Source of the DNA: Gordonia aichiensis NBRC 108223
GTDB taxonomy: Bacteria > Actinomycetota > Actinomycetes > Mycobacteriales > Mycobacteriaceae
NCBI RefSeq assembly: GCF_000332975.1
Contig: NZ_BANR01000004.1
Span: 434,001-498,000, forward strand
Length of the DNA stretch: 64,000 bases
Direction of reading: 5' to 3'
The notes beneath the pieces are model-generated. The model was not told the origin of the DNA. It did not search any database and saw only the letters and a list, made by a program, of their open reading frames with translations. This document shows positions 7,554 to 17,765 of this stretch, piece by piece. Every line of letters starts with the position of its first letter. The first letter of the stretch is position 1. Made by a program: the position numbers and the translations under genes.

Positions 7554-8813
7554 TCAGACGCGCGTCTCGGTGTCAGAGGACGTCTTCGACGTGGTGTCAG
7601 ACGTCTCCGACGTGGCGCCCGAAGACGTCTCCGACGTGGCGGCGGCTTCACGCTCCTGTTTGCGACGCAGGTTCTCGGCCACCTCGATGTTCCAGCTCTC
7701 GACCGCCTTGGTGGTGTCGATCTCGTACTCGAAGCGCTGCGTCATCTCGTCGCTGACGTCGGCGGAGTCGACGTAGAACTGCTCGTACCAACGGCGGAGC
7801 TGGTAGACCGGACCGTCCTCCTCGACGAGCAGCGGATTGTCGATGCGGGTCTTGTTCTTCCAGATCTCGACGTCCTGCAGGAAACCGACCTCGACGCCCT
7901 TGGAGATCTTGTGTGCCATCCTCGACGCCTGGTCGCCGGTCATACCCTCGGGAACCTTGGCCATCACGCCGTACATGAGAACGAACGAGTTGGCGTCGAT
8001 GGGGTAGTGGCAGTTGGTGAGGATGGTCTCGATCTTGAAATCGCCGTAGAACTGGACCATCGGGTTGAGCATGTACGACGGCCCGTAATACGCGGCCATC
8101 GACTCGAGCCGACTCTCGGCGTAGCCGCTCCCGAAATCGATGTCGGGCCTGCCGTGGGAATTCATGTACTGCGCGGCCGTCTCGCCTTCGAAGACGTTCT
8201 TGAAATAGTCGGGCAGCGCGTAGTGGACGTAGAAGAAATGCGCCATGTCGACGACGTTGTCGATGATCTCACGGCAGTTCGACCCCTCGATCACGAGGCG
8301 ATTCCAGGTCCACCCCGTCCATGCGTCGCTGCCGACCTCGTCGAGTGCCGGGATGATGCAGTCCTCGGGCGGCGGATTGCCCTCGGGGTCGTTGTAGACG
8401 AAGACCTGCCCGTTGCGAACCATTGTCGGCCACGAGCGGGTTTTGGCGAGTTTCGGATTGCGTTTGGCGTACGGCACGCCCGCGCAACGTCCATTGCCCT
8501 TCCACATCCAGCCGTGGAACGGGCATGCGACATTGCCGTCCCGAATCGAACCCTGGCTCAGATCGCCACCCATGTGTCGGCAGTATGCGTCGAGGATGTT
8601 GACTTCGCCGTCGTGTACCCAGAGCGCGAGTTTCGTGCCGAACATGGTGATCGAGTGGGGCTCGCCGTCGTCGAATTCCGAGAGCAGTCCGAGGCAGTGC
8701 CAGCCTCGTGCGAAGCGTGTCGGGGGCGTCCCGGTGTCGATCTCGCGCACGTCACTGTCGCGTACCCCACCGGATGAGCCGGTGTGTGCAGCGGGTCGTG
8801 GGGTGACGGTCAT
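7554..8813 (-). CDS. kshA: 3-ketosteroid 9-alpha-hydroxylase, oxygenase component
   Basis: KshA hydroxylates C9 of androstadienedione or related CoA thioesters; together with KstD this triggers ring B opening. In the 419-residue protein the Rieske [2Fe-2S] ligands are Cys78-x-His80 (YCRHMGGD) and Cys97-x2-His100 (CPFHGW). The mononuclear iron ligands lie in NVVDMAHFFYVH (Asp189, His192, His197). ATG 8813 is chosen because AAGGAG precedes it by 8 nt; an in-frame start at 8867 would add 18 residues. The last 30 residues are an unusual Ser/Thr/Glu-rich tail that most KshA proteins lack. The reductase partner KshB is not in the window. Two KstR boxes separate it from hsaA. Confidence 0.95.
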   Translation of the reverse strand: MTVTPRPAAHTGSSGGVRDSDVREIDTGTPPTRFARGWHCLGLLSEFDDGEPHSITMFGTKLALWVHDGEVNILDAYCRHMGGDLSQGSIRDGNVACPFHGWMWKGNGRCAGVPYAKRNPKLAKTRSWPTMVRNGQVFVYNDPEGNPPPEDCIIPALDEVGSDAWTGWTWNRLVIEGSNCREIIDNVVDMAHFFYVHYALPDYFKNVFEGETAAQYMNSHGRPDIDFGSGYAESRLESMAAYYGPSYMLNPMVQFYGDFKIETILTNCHYPIDANSFVLMYGVMAKVPEGMTGDQASRMAHKISKGVEVGFLQDVEIWKNKTRIDNPLLVEEDGPVYQLRRWYEQFYVDSADVSDEMTQRFEYEIDTTKAVESWNIEVAENLRRKQEREAAATSETSSGATSETSDTTSKTSSDTETRV

Positions 8814-8907
8814 CTCCGGTGCTCCTTGGCTTGAGGGCTGTTCGAATACGGCGGGCTTTCCTGCCACGGCCGCGCGGACGCTGTGCGATCCGGCCTACAC
8901 CGAATAC

Positions 8908-8921
8908 TAGAACAGGTTCCA
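8908..8921. promoter_or_regulatory. KstR operator box on the kshA side
   Basis: TAGAACAGGTTCCA satisfies TnnAACnnGTTnnA. It is 95 bp upstream of the chosen kshA start and is probably the operator for kshA and its coupled small gene. Confidence 0.83.
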
Positions 8922-9009
8922 GTATTTGTGTCCACCTCGACTGTGCACGACGCGATCGCAGCAGTACATGGGGACAAGGTCCCGTGTCGGCGAAGATCTC
9001 GACAAAAAC

Positions 9010-9023
9010 TAGAACCTGTTCTA
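9010..9023. promoter_or_regulatory. KstR operator box on the hsaA side
   Basis: TAGAACCTGTTCTA satisfies TnnAACnnGTTnnA, with additional symmetry in the outer arms. It lies 60 bp upstream of hsaA and 102 bp from the kshA-side box, so each divergent promoter has its own operator. Confidence 0.86.
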
Positions 9024-9082
9024 ATCTCAGATCTGAAACAAGAGTCTCACGACCGCGAATCGACAGGTAGGAGCCGGGGCAG

Positions 9083-11250
<2,168 letters not shown>

Positions 11251-11270
11251 ACGGAAGGGCAAGTGTCCAG

Positions 11271-11843
11271 ATGGCTCAGACACCATACGGTTCAGCCGAT
11301 TTCGACACGAGGGCGTTCCGAACCGCGATGGGGCAGTTCTGTACCGGTGTCACCGTCATCACCACACTGACCGCGGATGGAGCACCGTCGGGTTTCGCGT
11401 GTCAGTCCTTCGCGGCGCTCTCGCTGGACCCGCCGCTGGTGCTGTTCTGCCCGCAGAAGACGTCGCGGACATGGCGGGTGATCGAGGAGAACGGCAAGTT
11501 CTGCGTCAACATCCTGTCCAACCGGCAGCAGGATGTCAGCGCTGCCTTCGGTGCGCCGGGCGACGACAAGTTCGCCGGAATCGACTGGGACCCGTCGCCT
11601 GAGGGGCTGCCGGTGATCCGGCACGGCTTGACATGGGTCGAGTGCTCGGTCGAGCGAGTCGACGACGGCGGCGACCATCACATCGTGGTCGGACGAGCAC
11701 TCACACTCGGAGAAGTGTTGCAGGACAAGCCGCTGCTCTTCTATCGCGGTGGTTACCTGTCGACCGAACACCCGCGCGTCACGCCCGCGCAGGCCGAGCT
11801 CGACAACTTCTTGACGTGGACCGGAGGCGATACCTGGCTATGA
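11271..11843 (+). CDS. hsaB: 3-HSA monooxygenase flavin reductase subunit
   Basis: HsaB reduces FMN with NADH and hands it to HsaA. The 190-residue protein is a flavin reductase domain protein with the characteristic FRTAMGQFCTGVTVITT (residues 16-32), GFACQSFAALSLDPPLVLFC (about 42-62) and the C-terminal LLFYRGGYLST. ATG 11271 is selected because the upstream in-frame start at 11211 lies within hsaC coding sequence, while GGAAGGG lies upstream of 11271. It completes the hsaA-hsaC-hsaB set. Confidence 0.93.
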   Translation: MAQTPYGSADFDTRAFRTAMGQFCTGVTVITTLTADGAPSGFACQSFAALSLDPPLVLFCPQKTSRTWRVIEENGKFCVNILSNRQQDVSAAFGAPGDDKFAGIDWDPSPEGLPVIRHGLTWVECSVERVDDGGDHHIVVGRALTLGEVLQDKPLLFYRGGYLSTEHPRVTPAQAELDNFLTWTGGDTWL

Positions 11844-11856
11844 GAGACACCGCACT

Positions 11857-13041
11857 ATGACGACGGTCGACGTCACGGGCGCCTTCACCGACGCGGTCAC
11901 GCAGGCGCAGACCTTGATCGCACACGCGGAGTTCGCCCACACCGACGCCGATCTCGCCGAGGGATTCGACTACCTGGCGGGAAGTATCGCGGCGACCCTG
12001 CAGCTGGCGCGGGCGCGCAGCCGGACGCATCCCGGCTTCGTGACCTCGACGGGACCGAGTGCCAAGATGGGTCTCGACAACCCCGACACCCTCTATCTGC
12101 ACGCAGACATCGAGCCGACCGCCACCTATCGCGTCTGGGGGAGGCGCGGCAACACAACCGACCTGAGCTTCCAGGTACTCCGCGGCGACTACACACCCAG
12201 CCAGGTTCCGGGTGGCGACGACGCGTTCGACGACCGTCGGATACCGATCGGCGACGACGGCACATTCGAGATCACGTTCGGGCCCGACCAGGTCGCGGCG
12301 TCCGAGCGAGCCGACTACTTCGCGCTCGGCGACGGTGCGTCGATGCTGGCGGTGCGCGAGGTGTATTCCGACTGGACGCAGCGCAGAGGTGAGATCGCGA
12401 TCGAGCGCGTCGACACCGTCGGTACTGCGCCGGCGGTACTCGATCTCGATCGGGTCCGTCGACGTTATGCGACGGCGGGGAAGATGCTTCTGGCGCGGCT
12501 GAACACCTGGTTCAATTTTCCCAGATGGTTCTACCTCGATGAGCCGGTGAACACCTTCACACCTCCGCGCCTCACACCCGGCGGCCTGTCGACCCAGTAC
12601 TCGTCGGTCGGTCATTTCAGACTGAGTCCGGACGAGGCGATGATCATCACGGTGCCGAAATCCGCAGCGCCGTACCAGGGTTTCCAACTCGGCAGTATGT
12701 GGTACATCTCGCTCGACTACGTCAATCACCAGACGAGTCTGAACTCTTCCCAGGCGCAGGTCGACGCCGACGGTATGATCCGCATGGTCGTCGCGCACCG
12801 CAATCCCGGCGTCGCCAACTGGATAGAGACCACCGGACACGAGACCGGGATCATGCAATTCCGTTGGCAGCGGACAGATGTGCCGATTCCACCCGAGCAG
12901 GGTCCGATAGCACAGATCATCGATGCGGGCGACGTCGCCGACCATCTGCCGTACCTTGTCGACAACACGATCGATGCCGCCGGATGGGCGTCACGAATTG
13001 CCCTGCGACAGCGTGGTTTCGCAGAGAGGATGCTGGGGTGA
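11857..13041 (+). CDS. DUF1214 domain protein of the steroid cluster
   Basis: The 394-residue protein contains the DUF1214 signature in its C-terminal half (WFYLDEPVNTFTPPRL near residue 222, GFQLGSMWYISLDYVNHQ near 275, WIETTGHETGIMQFRWQ near 325). It matches the architecture of M. tuberculosis Rv3531c, which sits in the cholesterol region next to an SDR and a sulfotransferase-like gene, exactly as here. No catalytic residues are known. It starts 13 nt after hsaB, and its stop overlaps the following GTG start (GTGA), so it is part of the same KstR-controlled transcript. Confidence 0.85.
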   Translation: MTTVDVTGAFTDAVTQAQTLIAHAEFAHTDADLAEGFDYLAGSIAATLQLARARSRTHPGFVTSTGPSAKMGLDNPDTLYLHADIEPTATYRVWGRRGNTTDLSFQVLRGDYTPSQVPGGDDAFDDRRIPIGDDGTFEITFGPDQVAASERADYFALGDGASMLAVREVYSDWTQRRGEIAIERVDTVGTAPAVLDLDRVRRRYATAGKMLLARLNTWFNFPRWFYLDEPVNTFTPPRLTPGGLSTQYSSVGHFRLSPDEAMIITVPKSAAPYQGFQLGSMWYISLDYVNHQTSLNSSQAQVDADGMIRMVVAHRNPGVANWIETTGHETGIMQFRWQRTDVPIPPEQGPIAQIIDAGDVADHLPYLVDNTIDAAGWASRIALRQRGFAERMLG

Positions 13042-13862
13042 CCGACATGACGGGTCACGGACTGCTCGGCGACAAGGTGGTCGTCGTCTCCGGGGTGGGC
13101 CCGGGACTGGGTAGGTCGATATCGTTGGGCGCGGCACGGCAGGGCGCGCGCGTCGTGCTCGCAGCGCGTACCGAGTCGAGGTTGAAAGAGTTTGCCGCAG
13201 AGATCGACGCGGCCGGTGGCCGGTCGCTTGTCGTGCCCACCGACATCACCGACGACGACGCCGTCGAGCAACTCGTGTCGGCCACGGTGGGCGAGTTCGG
13301 GCGGGTGGACGCACTGGTGAACAATGCCTTCGCGCTTCCGTCGATGAAACCGTTGGCACGCACAGATTTCGAGCAGATCAGCGCGAGTATCGAACTCACG
13401 GTACTCGGCACGCTACGCGTGGTGAGGGCCTTCACCGAATCGCTCGCCGACGCCGCGTCGAAGGCGGGGTCGCCGCGGGCGACCAGCGCGATCGTCAACA
13501 TCAACTCGATGGTGATCAGGCATTCCGAGCCCCGTTACGGCAGTTACAAACTGGCGAAGTCTGCGCTGCTGGCGATGTCGCAGACGTTGGCGACGGAGCT
13601 GGGCGACAAGCGGATACGGGTGAACTCGGTGGCCCCCGGCTATATTTGGGACGATCAGCTGAAGTGGTATTTCGGCGAGGTCGCGAAGAAGTACGGCATC
13701 GGCGAAGACGATGTGTATGCACAGACCGCTGCACGCTCCGACCTCAAGCGACTACCCGAGCCCGACGAGATAGCCGAGGCCGTGGTGTTTCTCGCGTCCG
13801 ACGCGGCCAGCGCGATCACCGGGCACACCCTCGATGTGAACTGCGGGGAATACCATGACTGA
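13038..13862 (+). CDS. Short-chain dehydrogenase/reductase, Rv3530c-like
   Basis: This 274-residue SDR has the cofactor motif SGVGPGLGRSI at about residues 17-27, NNAFALPS for the NNA motif, and a catalytic region INSM...YGSYKLAK with Ser, Tyr and Lys. The C-terminal VNSVAPGYIWDD and ASAITGHTLDVNCGEY are classical. The GTG at 13038 overlaps the DUF1214 stop codon; an ATG three codons later (13047) is the alternative. Its neighbours on both sides match the Rv3531c-Rv3530c-Rv3529c order of M. tuberculosis, so it probably acts on a sterol-derived alcohol or ketone; the specific step is not known. Confidence 0.88.
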   Translation: MTDMTGHGLLGDKVVVVSGVGPGLGRSISLGAARQGARVVLAARTESRLKEFAAEIDAAGGRSLVVPTDITDDDAVEQLVSATVGEFGRVDALVNNAFALPSMKPLARTDFEQISASIELTVLGTLRVVRAFTESLADAASKAGSPRATSAIVNINSMVIRHSEPRYGSYKLAKSALLAMSQTLATELGDKRIRVNSVAPGYIWDDQLKWYFGEVAKKYGIGEDDVYAQTAARSDLKRLPEPDEIAEAVVFLASDAASAITGHTLDVNCGEYHD

Positions 13863-14994
13863 CTGTGCAGGCCGACGCAACGTCGGAAGCATCGACGACC
13901 TTCACGAATCTGCGATCAGGACAACGGGTCTCGACGATTTCGGCGACGACGACTATCTCGAACCACTCGGGGTGCTGCTCGATTCGTACGCGAACGAAGC
14001 AGGACTCACCGAACTGGGCAGCAAGATGTTCCGCTACTTCCTCAAGGGCGCGCTGGTGGCACGGCTGATGAGTGAAGCGTCGTGGCAGGCCAACCCGTCG
14101 TACGCCGACATCGCGATCACCCGACCGATCTTCGTCACCGGGCTGCCCCGCACCGGCACGACGGCCCTGCATCGGTTGCTCGCCGCCGACCCTGCACATC
14201 AGGGACTCGAGATGTGGCTGACAGAGTTTCCGCAGCCACGCCCGCCGCGCGAACAGTGGGCGTCCAATCCGGTCTATCAGCAGATCGACGCCGGAATCGC
14301 GCAGCACCACGTCGACAACCCCGAGTTCATGGGTCTGCACTATCTCGACGCCGGTGAGGTCGAGGAGTGCTGGCAGTTGTTGCGGCAGAGCATCATGTCC
14401 ATCTCGTACGAATCGCTCGCGTACGTGCCGACCTATTCGAGGTGGCTCGCCGAGCAGGATTGGACGCCCGCCTACGCCCGGCACCGGCGAAACCTGCAGT
14501 TGATCGGCTCGAACGAGCCGGGCAAGCGGTGGGTGCTGAAGAATCCGAGTCACCTGTTCGCACTCGACGCGCTGATGGCCGTCTACCCGGACGCACTGGT
14601 GATCCAGACACATCGCGCGCCGGAGACGATCATCGCGTCGATGTGCAGCCTCGCCGAGCACGCCACGCCCGGATGGTCGACGGTGTTCGTCGGCGACACG
14701 ATCGGGAGGACCCAGCTCGACCTGTGGTCACGCGGTCTGCGTCAGTTCGCGCAGGCGCGAGCGCGATACGACGATGCGCAGTTCCTCGATATCGAGTTCG
14801 ACGACCTGCGGGCCGATCCGCTCGGCACCGTCGAACGCGTGTATGCGGCGCTGGGGGCCGAGGTGTCGACCGAGGCGCGCGCCGCGATGGTGGCACTCGA
14901 CGCGGAGAGCAGGTCCGGTGCGCGTCGCCCACAGCATCGATACGACCTGGCCGATTACGGATTCACACAGGCGGAGGTCGCCGCCGCGTTCTAA
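13855..14994 (+). CDS. Sulfotransferase-family protein, Rv3529c-like
   Basis: The 379-residue protein has the 5'-phosphosulfate-binding motif GLPRTGTTALHRLL (residues 96-109) and the 3'-phosphate-binding region RWVLKNPSH near 220 followed by THRAPETIIAS near 258, typical of PAPS-dependent sulfotransferases of the Stf family. It overlaps the end of the SDR by 8 nt and ends the long hsaA operon. A homologue in the same context exists in M. tuberculosis (Rv3529c). Whether it transfers sulfate to a sterol intermediate or has lost that activity is not known. An APS kinase and a PAP phosphatase, which make PAPS and clear its by-product, are encoded 6 kb downstream. Confidence 0.85.
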   Translation: MTDCAGRRNVGSIDDLHESAIRTTGLDDFGDDDYLEPLGVLLDSYANEAGLTELGSKMFRYFLKGALVARLMSEASWQANPSYADIAITRPIFVTGLPRTGTTALHRLLAADPAHQGLEMWLTEFPQPRPPREQWASNPVYQQIDAGIAQHHVDNPEFMGLHYLDAGEVEECWQLLRQSIMSISYESLAYVPTYSRWLAEQDWTPAYARHRRNLQLIGSNEPGKRWVLKNPSHLFALDALMAVYPDALVIQTHRAPETIIASMCSLAEHATPGWSTVFVGDTIGRTQLDLWSRGLRQFAQARARYDDAQFLDIEFDDLRADPLGTVERVYAALGAEVSTEARAAMVALDAESRSGARRPQHRYDLADYGFTQAEVAAAF

Positions 14995-15003
14995 AGTCTG
15001 GAC

Positions 15004-15636
15004 ATGGCAATACCCAACGGTCGACGCACCGCCGAGGGTTTCCGACGGTTGATCGCGTTCGCCGACGCGGTTGTCGCCATTGCGCTGACCCTACTGGTGT
15101 TGCCTCTGGCCGAGATCGGCAAGGAACTCGGCGGCGACACGACGGTCCCGGCCGTGTTCTCCGACCATTCCGGTGAGATCATCGGTTTCCTCATCAGCTT
15201 CTTCGTGATCTGGGTGCTCTGGCGCAATCATCACGGGACGATCGAGTACTTCGAGAGCTACGACTGGGTCTTGTTGGAGCTGCATCTGGTGTGGCTGCTG
15301 AGCATCGTCGTCCTTCCGTTCGCGACGGTGCTGATGAGTGGAAACGGACTGAAGTGGGCCGGCGCGTTCTATGTCGCGGTGCTGTTGGTGTCGGTGACGA
15401 CGCTCGTAGCGATGGGTGAGTGGGGCAGACGGCATCGCGCGCTTCTCGCGACCGGACCCGACGTCGACGAGTGGGTGGCGAGTGCACCGGACGTGGGCAC
15501 CGTCGTGGCGCTCGTCGTTGCACTCGTCGGTTCGCTGGTCGTCCCGCAATGGGGGACCTGGTGGTTGGTGGTGCTGTTCCTCGCAGGACCTGCCGACAAG
15601 ATCCTTGCCGCGCTGAGGCACTCGCGCCGGGAGTGA
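15004..15636 (+). CDS. TMEM175-family (DUF1211) membrane channel protein
   Basis: The 210-residue integral membrane protein begins, after a short polar segment, with RLIAFADAVVAIALTLLVLP (residues 15-34). This is the bacterial TMEM175 pore-helix signature, in which an F-S/A-D motif in TM1 lines a potassium-permeable pore. Further segments lie at about 56-76, 92-112, 118-138 and 160-200, and the conserved WRNHH motif is near residue 77. The first motif residue here is Ala-Phe-Ala-Asp rather than Phe-Ser-Asp. It starts 10 nt after the sulfotransferase gene, so it may be read through from the sterol operon, but no functional link is evident. Confidence 0.82.
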   Translation: MAIPNGRRTAEGFRRLIAFADAVVAIALTLLVLPLAEIGKELGGDTTVPAVFSDHSGEIIGFLISFFVIWVLWRNHHGTIEYFESYDWVLLELHLVWLLSIVVLPFATVLMSGNGLKWAGAFYVAVLLVSVTTLVAMGEWGRRHRALLATGPDVDEWVASAPDVGTVVALVVALVGSLVVPQWGTWWLVVLFLAGPADKILAALRHSRRE

Positions 15637-15675
15637 CCGGCACCTTCGACTTACCCGATCAGCGGACTCACTCGA

Positions 15676-16794
15676 TCAGCGGACGGACTCGACCATCTCG
15701 GCGACGAGCTCGTGCGGCTGACCGAAGAGCTGCGCGCTGCCGTGTGCGCGTTTGAAATACAGCTGGATGTCGTGTTCCCAGGTGATCCCGATGCCGCCGT
15801 GGATCTGGATCGCCTCACCCGCGACCGTGGCGAAGGCCTCCGAGCAGTAGACGTGGGCCGACGCCGCCAGCTCAGCGGCTTCCGGATCGCCGGATACGAC
15901 GGCGTCGACGGCCGCTCGGGCGAGGGAGCGGGACGATTCGACCAGCATGTACATGTCGGCCATACGATGCTTCAGAGCTTGGAACGAGCCGATGATCCGC
16001 CCGAACTGTGTCCGCGACGACGCGTGCTCCACAGCGAGTGTCAACGCACGGTCGGCGCCGCCGACCTGCTCTGCGGCCAGGAGCGCCCAGGCCAGTGTGC
16101 GCAGGCGCGTCACCAGGTTGCCGTCCGCGGTGACGGCCGTCGCCGCCGTGTCGTCGAAGGTGACACGGGCCAGGGGCCGAGTCGGGTCGACGGTGGGCAG
16201 TGCGGTCACGCCGACACCGTCGGTGTGGGCGTCGACGATGTGGAGGGTGATGCCCGACGGTGTCCCCGCAAGGACAAGGAACTGATCTGCGGATTCGCCG
16301 TCGATGACGAAATGCGCTGTGCCTGTCAGTAACCCGGCCTCGCTCGTGACGCCGGGGGTACTCCACCCCGTGGCTCCCGCCCAGCACAATGCGGCGACTC
16401 GTGTCCCGGCGGCGATGTCGGGTAGGAATCGTGCGCATGCGTCGGCGTCGCCGCTGAGTAGCAGTGCGCCTGTGGCAAGCGCCGTCGAGAAGACGGGCAC
16501 CGGGCTCAGTGCGGCACCGAGTTCCTCGAGAACCGTCGCGGTCTCGACGAACGACGCCCCGGCTCCGCCGAACTCTTCGGGAACAGCGAGCGCGGCGACA
16601 CCGATCTCGTCGCACAGTGTGCGCCAGAGCTTGTGGTCGATGCGCCCCGGCGCGCCCATCGCGGCTCGCACCTCGACGGAACCGGATCGCTTCGTCAGCA
16701 GGTCGGCGACCGAACCGCGAAGCGCTGCACGGTCTTCGGGCGAGATCTCACTCGGCGCGATCATGGCATCCGGCAGGTGTGTTGTAGCACTCAC
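15676..16794 (-). CDS. Acyl-CoA dehydrogenase, FadE33-like subunit
   Basis: This 372-residue flavoprotein of the acyl-CoA dehydrogenase family is the third dehydrogenase of its operon. Family motifs are VPEEFGGAGASFVETATVLEE near residue 75, SRTQFGRIIGSFQALKHRM near 265 and IHGGIGITWEHDIQLYFKR near 335. It begins with a GTG that overlaps the upstream stop by 4 nt. Actinobacterial sterol dehydrogenases are often alpha2beta2 heteromers of such unequal subunits, and the run 388-323-372 residues parallels FadE31-FadE32-FadE33 of the KstR2 regulon, so action on the CoA thioester of the C/D-ring propionate is likely but inferred. Confidence 0.8.
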   Translation of the reverse strand: MSATTHLPDAMIAPSEISPEDRAALRGSVADLLTKRSGSVEVRAAMGAPGRIDHKLWRTLCDEIGVAALAVPEEFGGAGASFVETATVLEELGAALSPVPVFSTALATGALLLSGDADACARFLPDIAAGTRVAALCWAGATGWSTPGVTSEAGLLTGTAHFVIDGESADQFLVLAGTPSGITLHIVDAHTDGVGVTALPTVDPTRPLARVTFDDTAATAVTADGNLVTRLRTLAWALLAAEQVGGADRALTLAVEHASSRTQFGRIIGSFQALKHRMADMYMLVESSRSLARAAVDAVVSGDPEAAELAASAHVYCSEAFATVAGEAIQIHGGIGITWEHDIQLYFKRAHGSAQLFGQPHELVAEMVESVR

Positions 16795-17762
16795 AGCGAC
16801 TCCAGGATTCGCTCGCGATGCTGGGCCTGCGTGCCCCAGGCGGTGACCAGTGCGCGAGTCTTGGTGATGTACAACGACAGGTCGTGCTCGGCGGTGTATC
16901 CGATGGCGCCGAGGACCTGAAGGGCTCGTCGCGATGCGAGGTAGGCGGCGTCTGCTGCGGCGACCTTGGCTGCGGAGATGTCGCGATCGACGTCAACGCC
17001 CTCGGGCACCGCGCCGTCGACGCCCAGCGCTGCAGCGTGTACCAGCGGACGCGCCATCTCGAGTGCGATGGCGACGTCGGCGAGATGATGTTTGACCGCT
17101 TGAAACGAACCGATCTGGCGACCGAACTGGGTGCGGGACAACGCGTACTCCGACGCGATCGTGAGCATCGCGCCGCCGAGTCCGAGTAGTTGTGCTGCGG
17201 TACCGAGCGCTCCGGCGTGCGCGGCGCGATCGCCGTCGACCCCCTCGGCGACGGCCTCGGCGGCACGCACGGTCGAGACTGTCCGGGTCGGGTCGACGGA
17301 CCGCGCCGTGCTCTCCACAGTGGCAGTCGAGAGGCTGTCGTCCTCGACCACATAGATGCGGTCGGCGACATCGGCGTCCGCGGCGCGCGGTGACATCGGT
17401 GCGATGGCGACACTACTCAGCGCACCCTCCGCGAGCGCGGGTAGGCGTTCTTCGGCCACGGTTCCGCGGAGCAGAACAGGCAGCACCGCAACGGATTCGA
17501 CGATCGGTCCAGGAAGTACGTGACGCCCGACCTGTTCGAGCGCGACGACCATCTCCACCGCGCCGGCTCCGGCGCCGCCGTGGCTCTCGTCGATCAGCAG
17601 GCCGAAGACCCCGATGTCGGCGAGTTGTCGGAAGACTCCCTGCGCGGGCGCGCGGTCACCAGCGGCCCAGGCGCGTGCGAGGGCGGGCGTGTCGGCCTTG
17701 GTGAGGAGTGCGTCGACACTCGATGCGAGGTCGTCGTGGATGTCGGACAGCAGGAAGTCCAT
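16791..17762 (-). CDS. Acyl-CoA dehydrogenase, FadE32-like short subunit
   Basis: The 323-residue protein is shorter than a standard acyl-CoA dehydrogenase, with a compressed middle domain. The FAD/CoA motifs SRTQFGRQIGSFQAVKHHLA (near residue 210) and LQVLGAIGYTAEHDLSLY (near 285) are present. Such short members pair with a larger partner in heteromeric sterol dehydrogenases. It is separated by 3 nt from the upstream fadE31-like gene and overlaps the downstream one by 4 nt. Its length is nearly that of M. tuberculosis FadE32, supporting the gene-by-gene match to fadE31-32-33. I could not decide from sequence which subunit carries the catalytic base. Confidence 0.8.
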   Translation of the reverse strand: MDFLLSDIHDDLASSVDALLTKADTPALARAWAAGDRAPAQGVFRQLADIGVFGLLIDESHGGAGAGAVEMVVALEQVGRHVLPGPIVESVAVLPVLLRGTVAEERLPALAEGALSSVAIAPMSPRAADADVADRIYVVEDDSLSTATVESTARSVDPTRTVSTVRAAEAVAEGVDGDRAAHAGALGTAAQLLGLGGAMLTIASEYALSRTQFGRQIGSFQAVKHHLADVAIALEMARPLVHAAALGVDGAVPEGVDVDRDISAAKVAAADAAYLASRRALQVLGAIGYTAEHDLSLYITKTRALVTAWGTQAQHRERILESL

Positions 17763-17765
17763 CGC

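Noticed and set aside
14367..15176. 269-codon plus-strand frame within the sulfotransferase-like gene
   Set aside because: It is a +1 shadow of 13855-14994, which carries the real PAPS motif.
15640..15690. Short direct repeat CGATCAGCGGA downstream of the TMEM175 gene
   Set aside because: Only two 11-bp copies, one of them within the end of the fadE33-like gene; chance or local duplication is enough to explain it.
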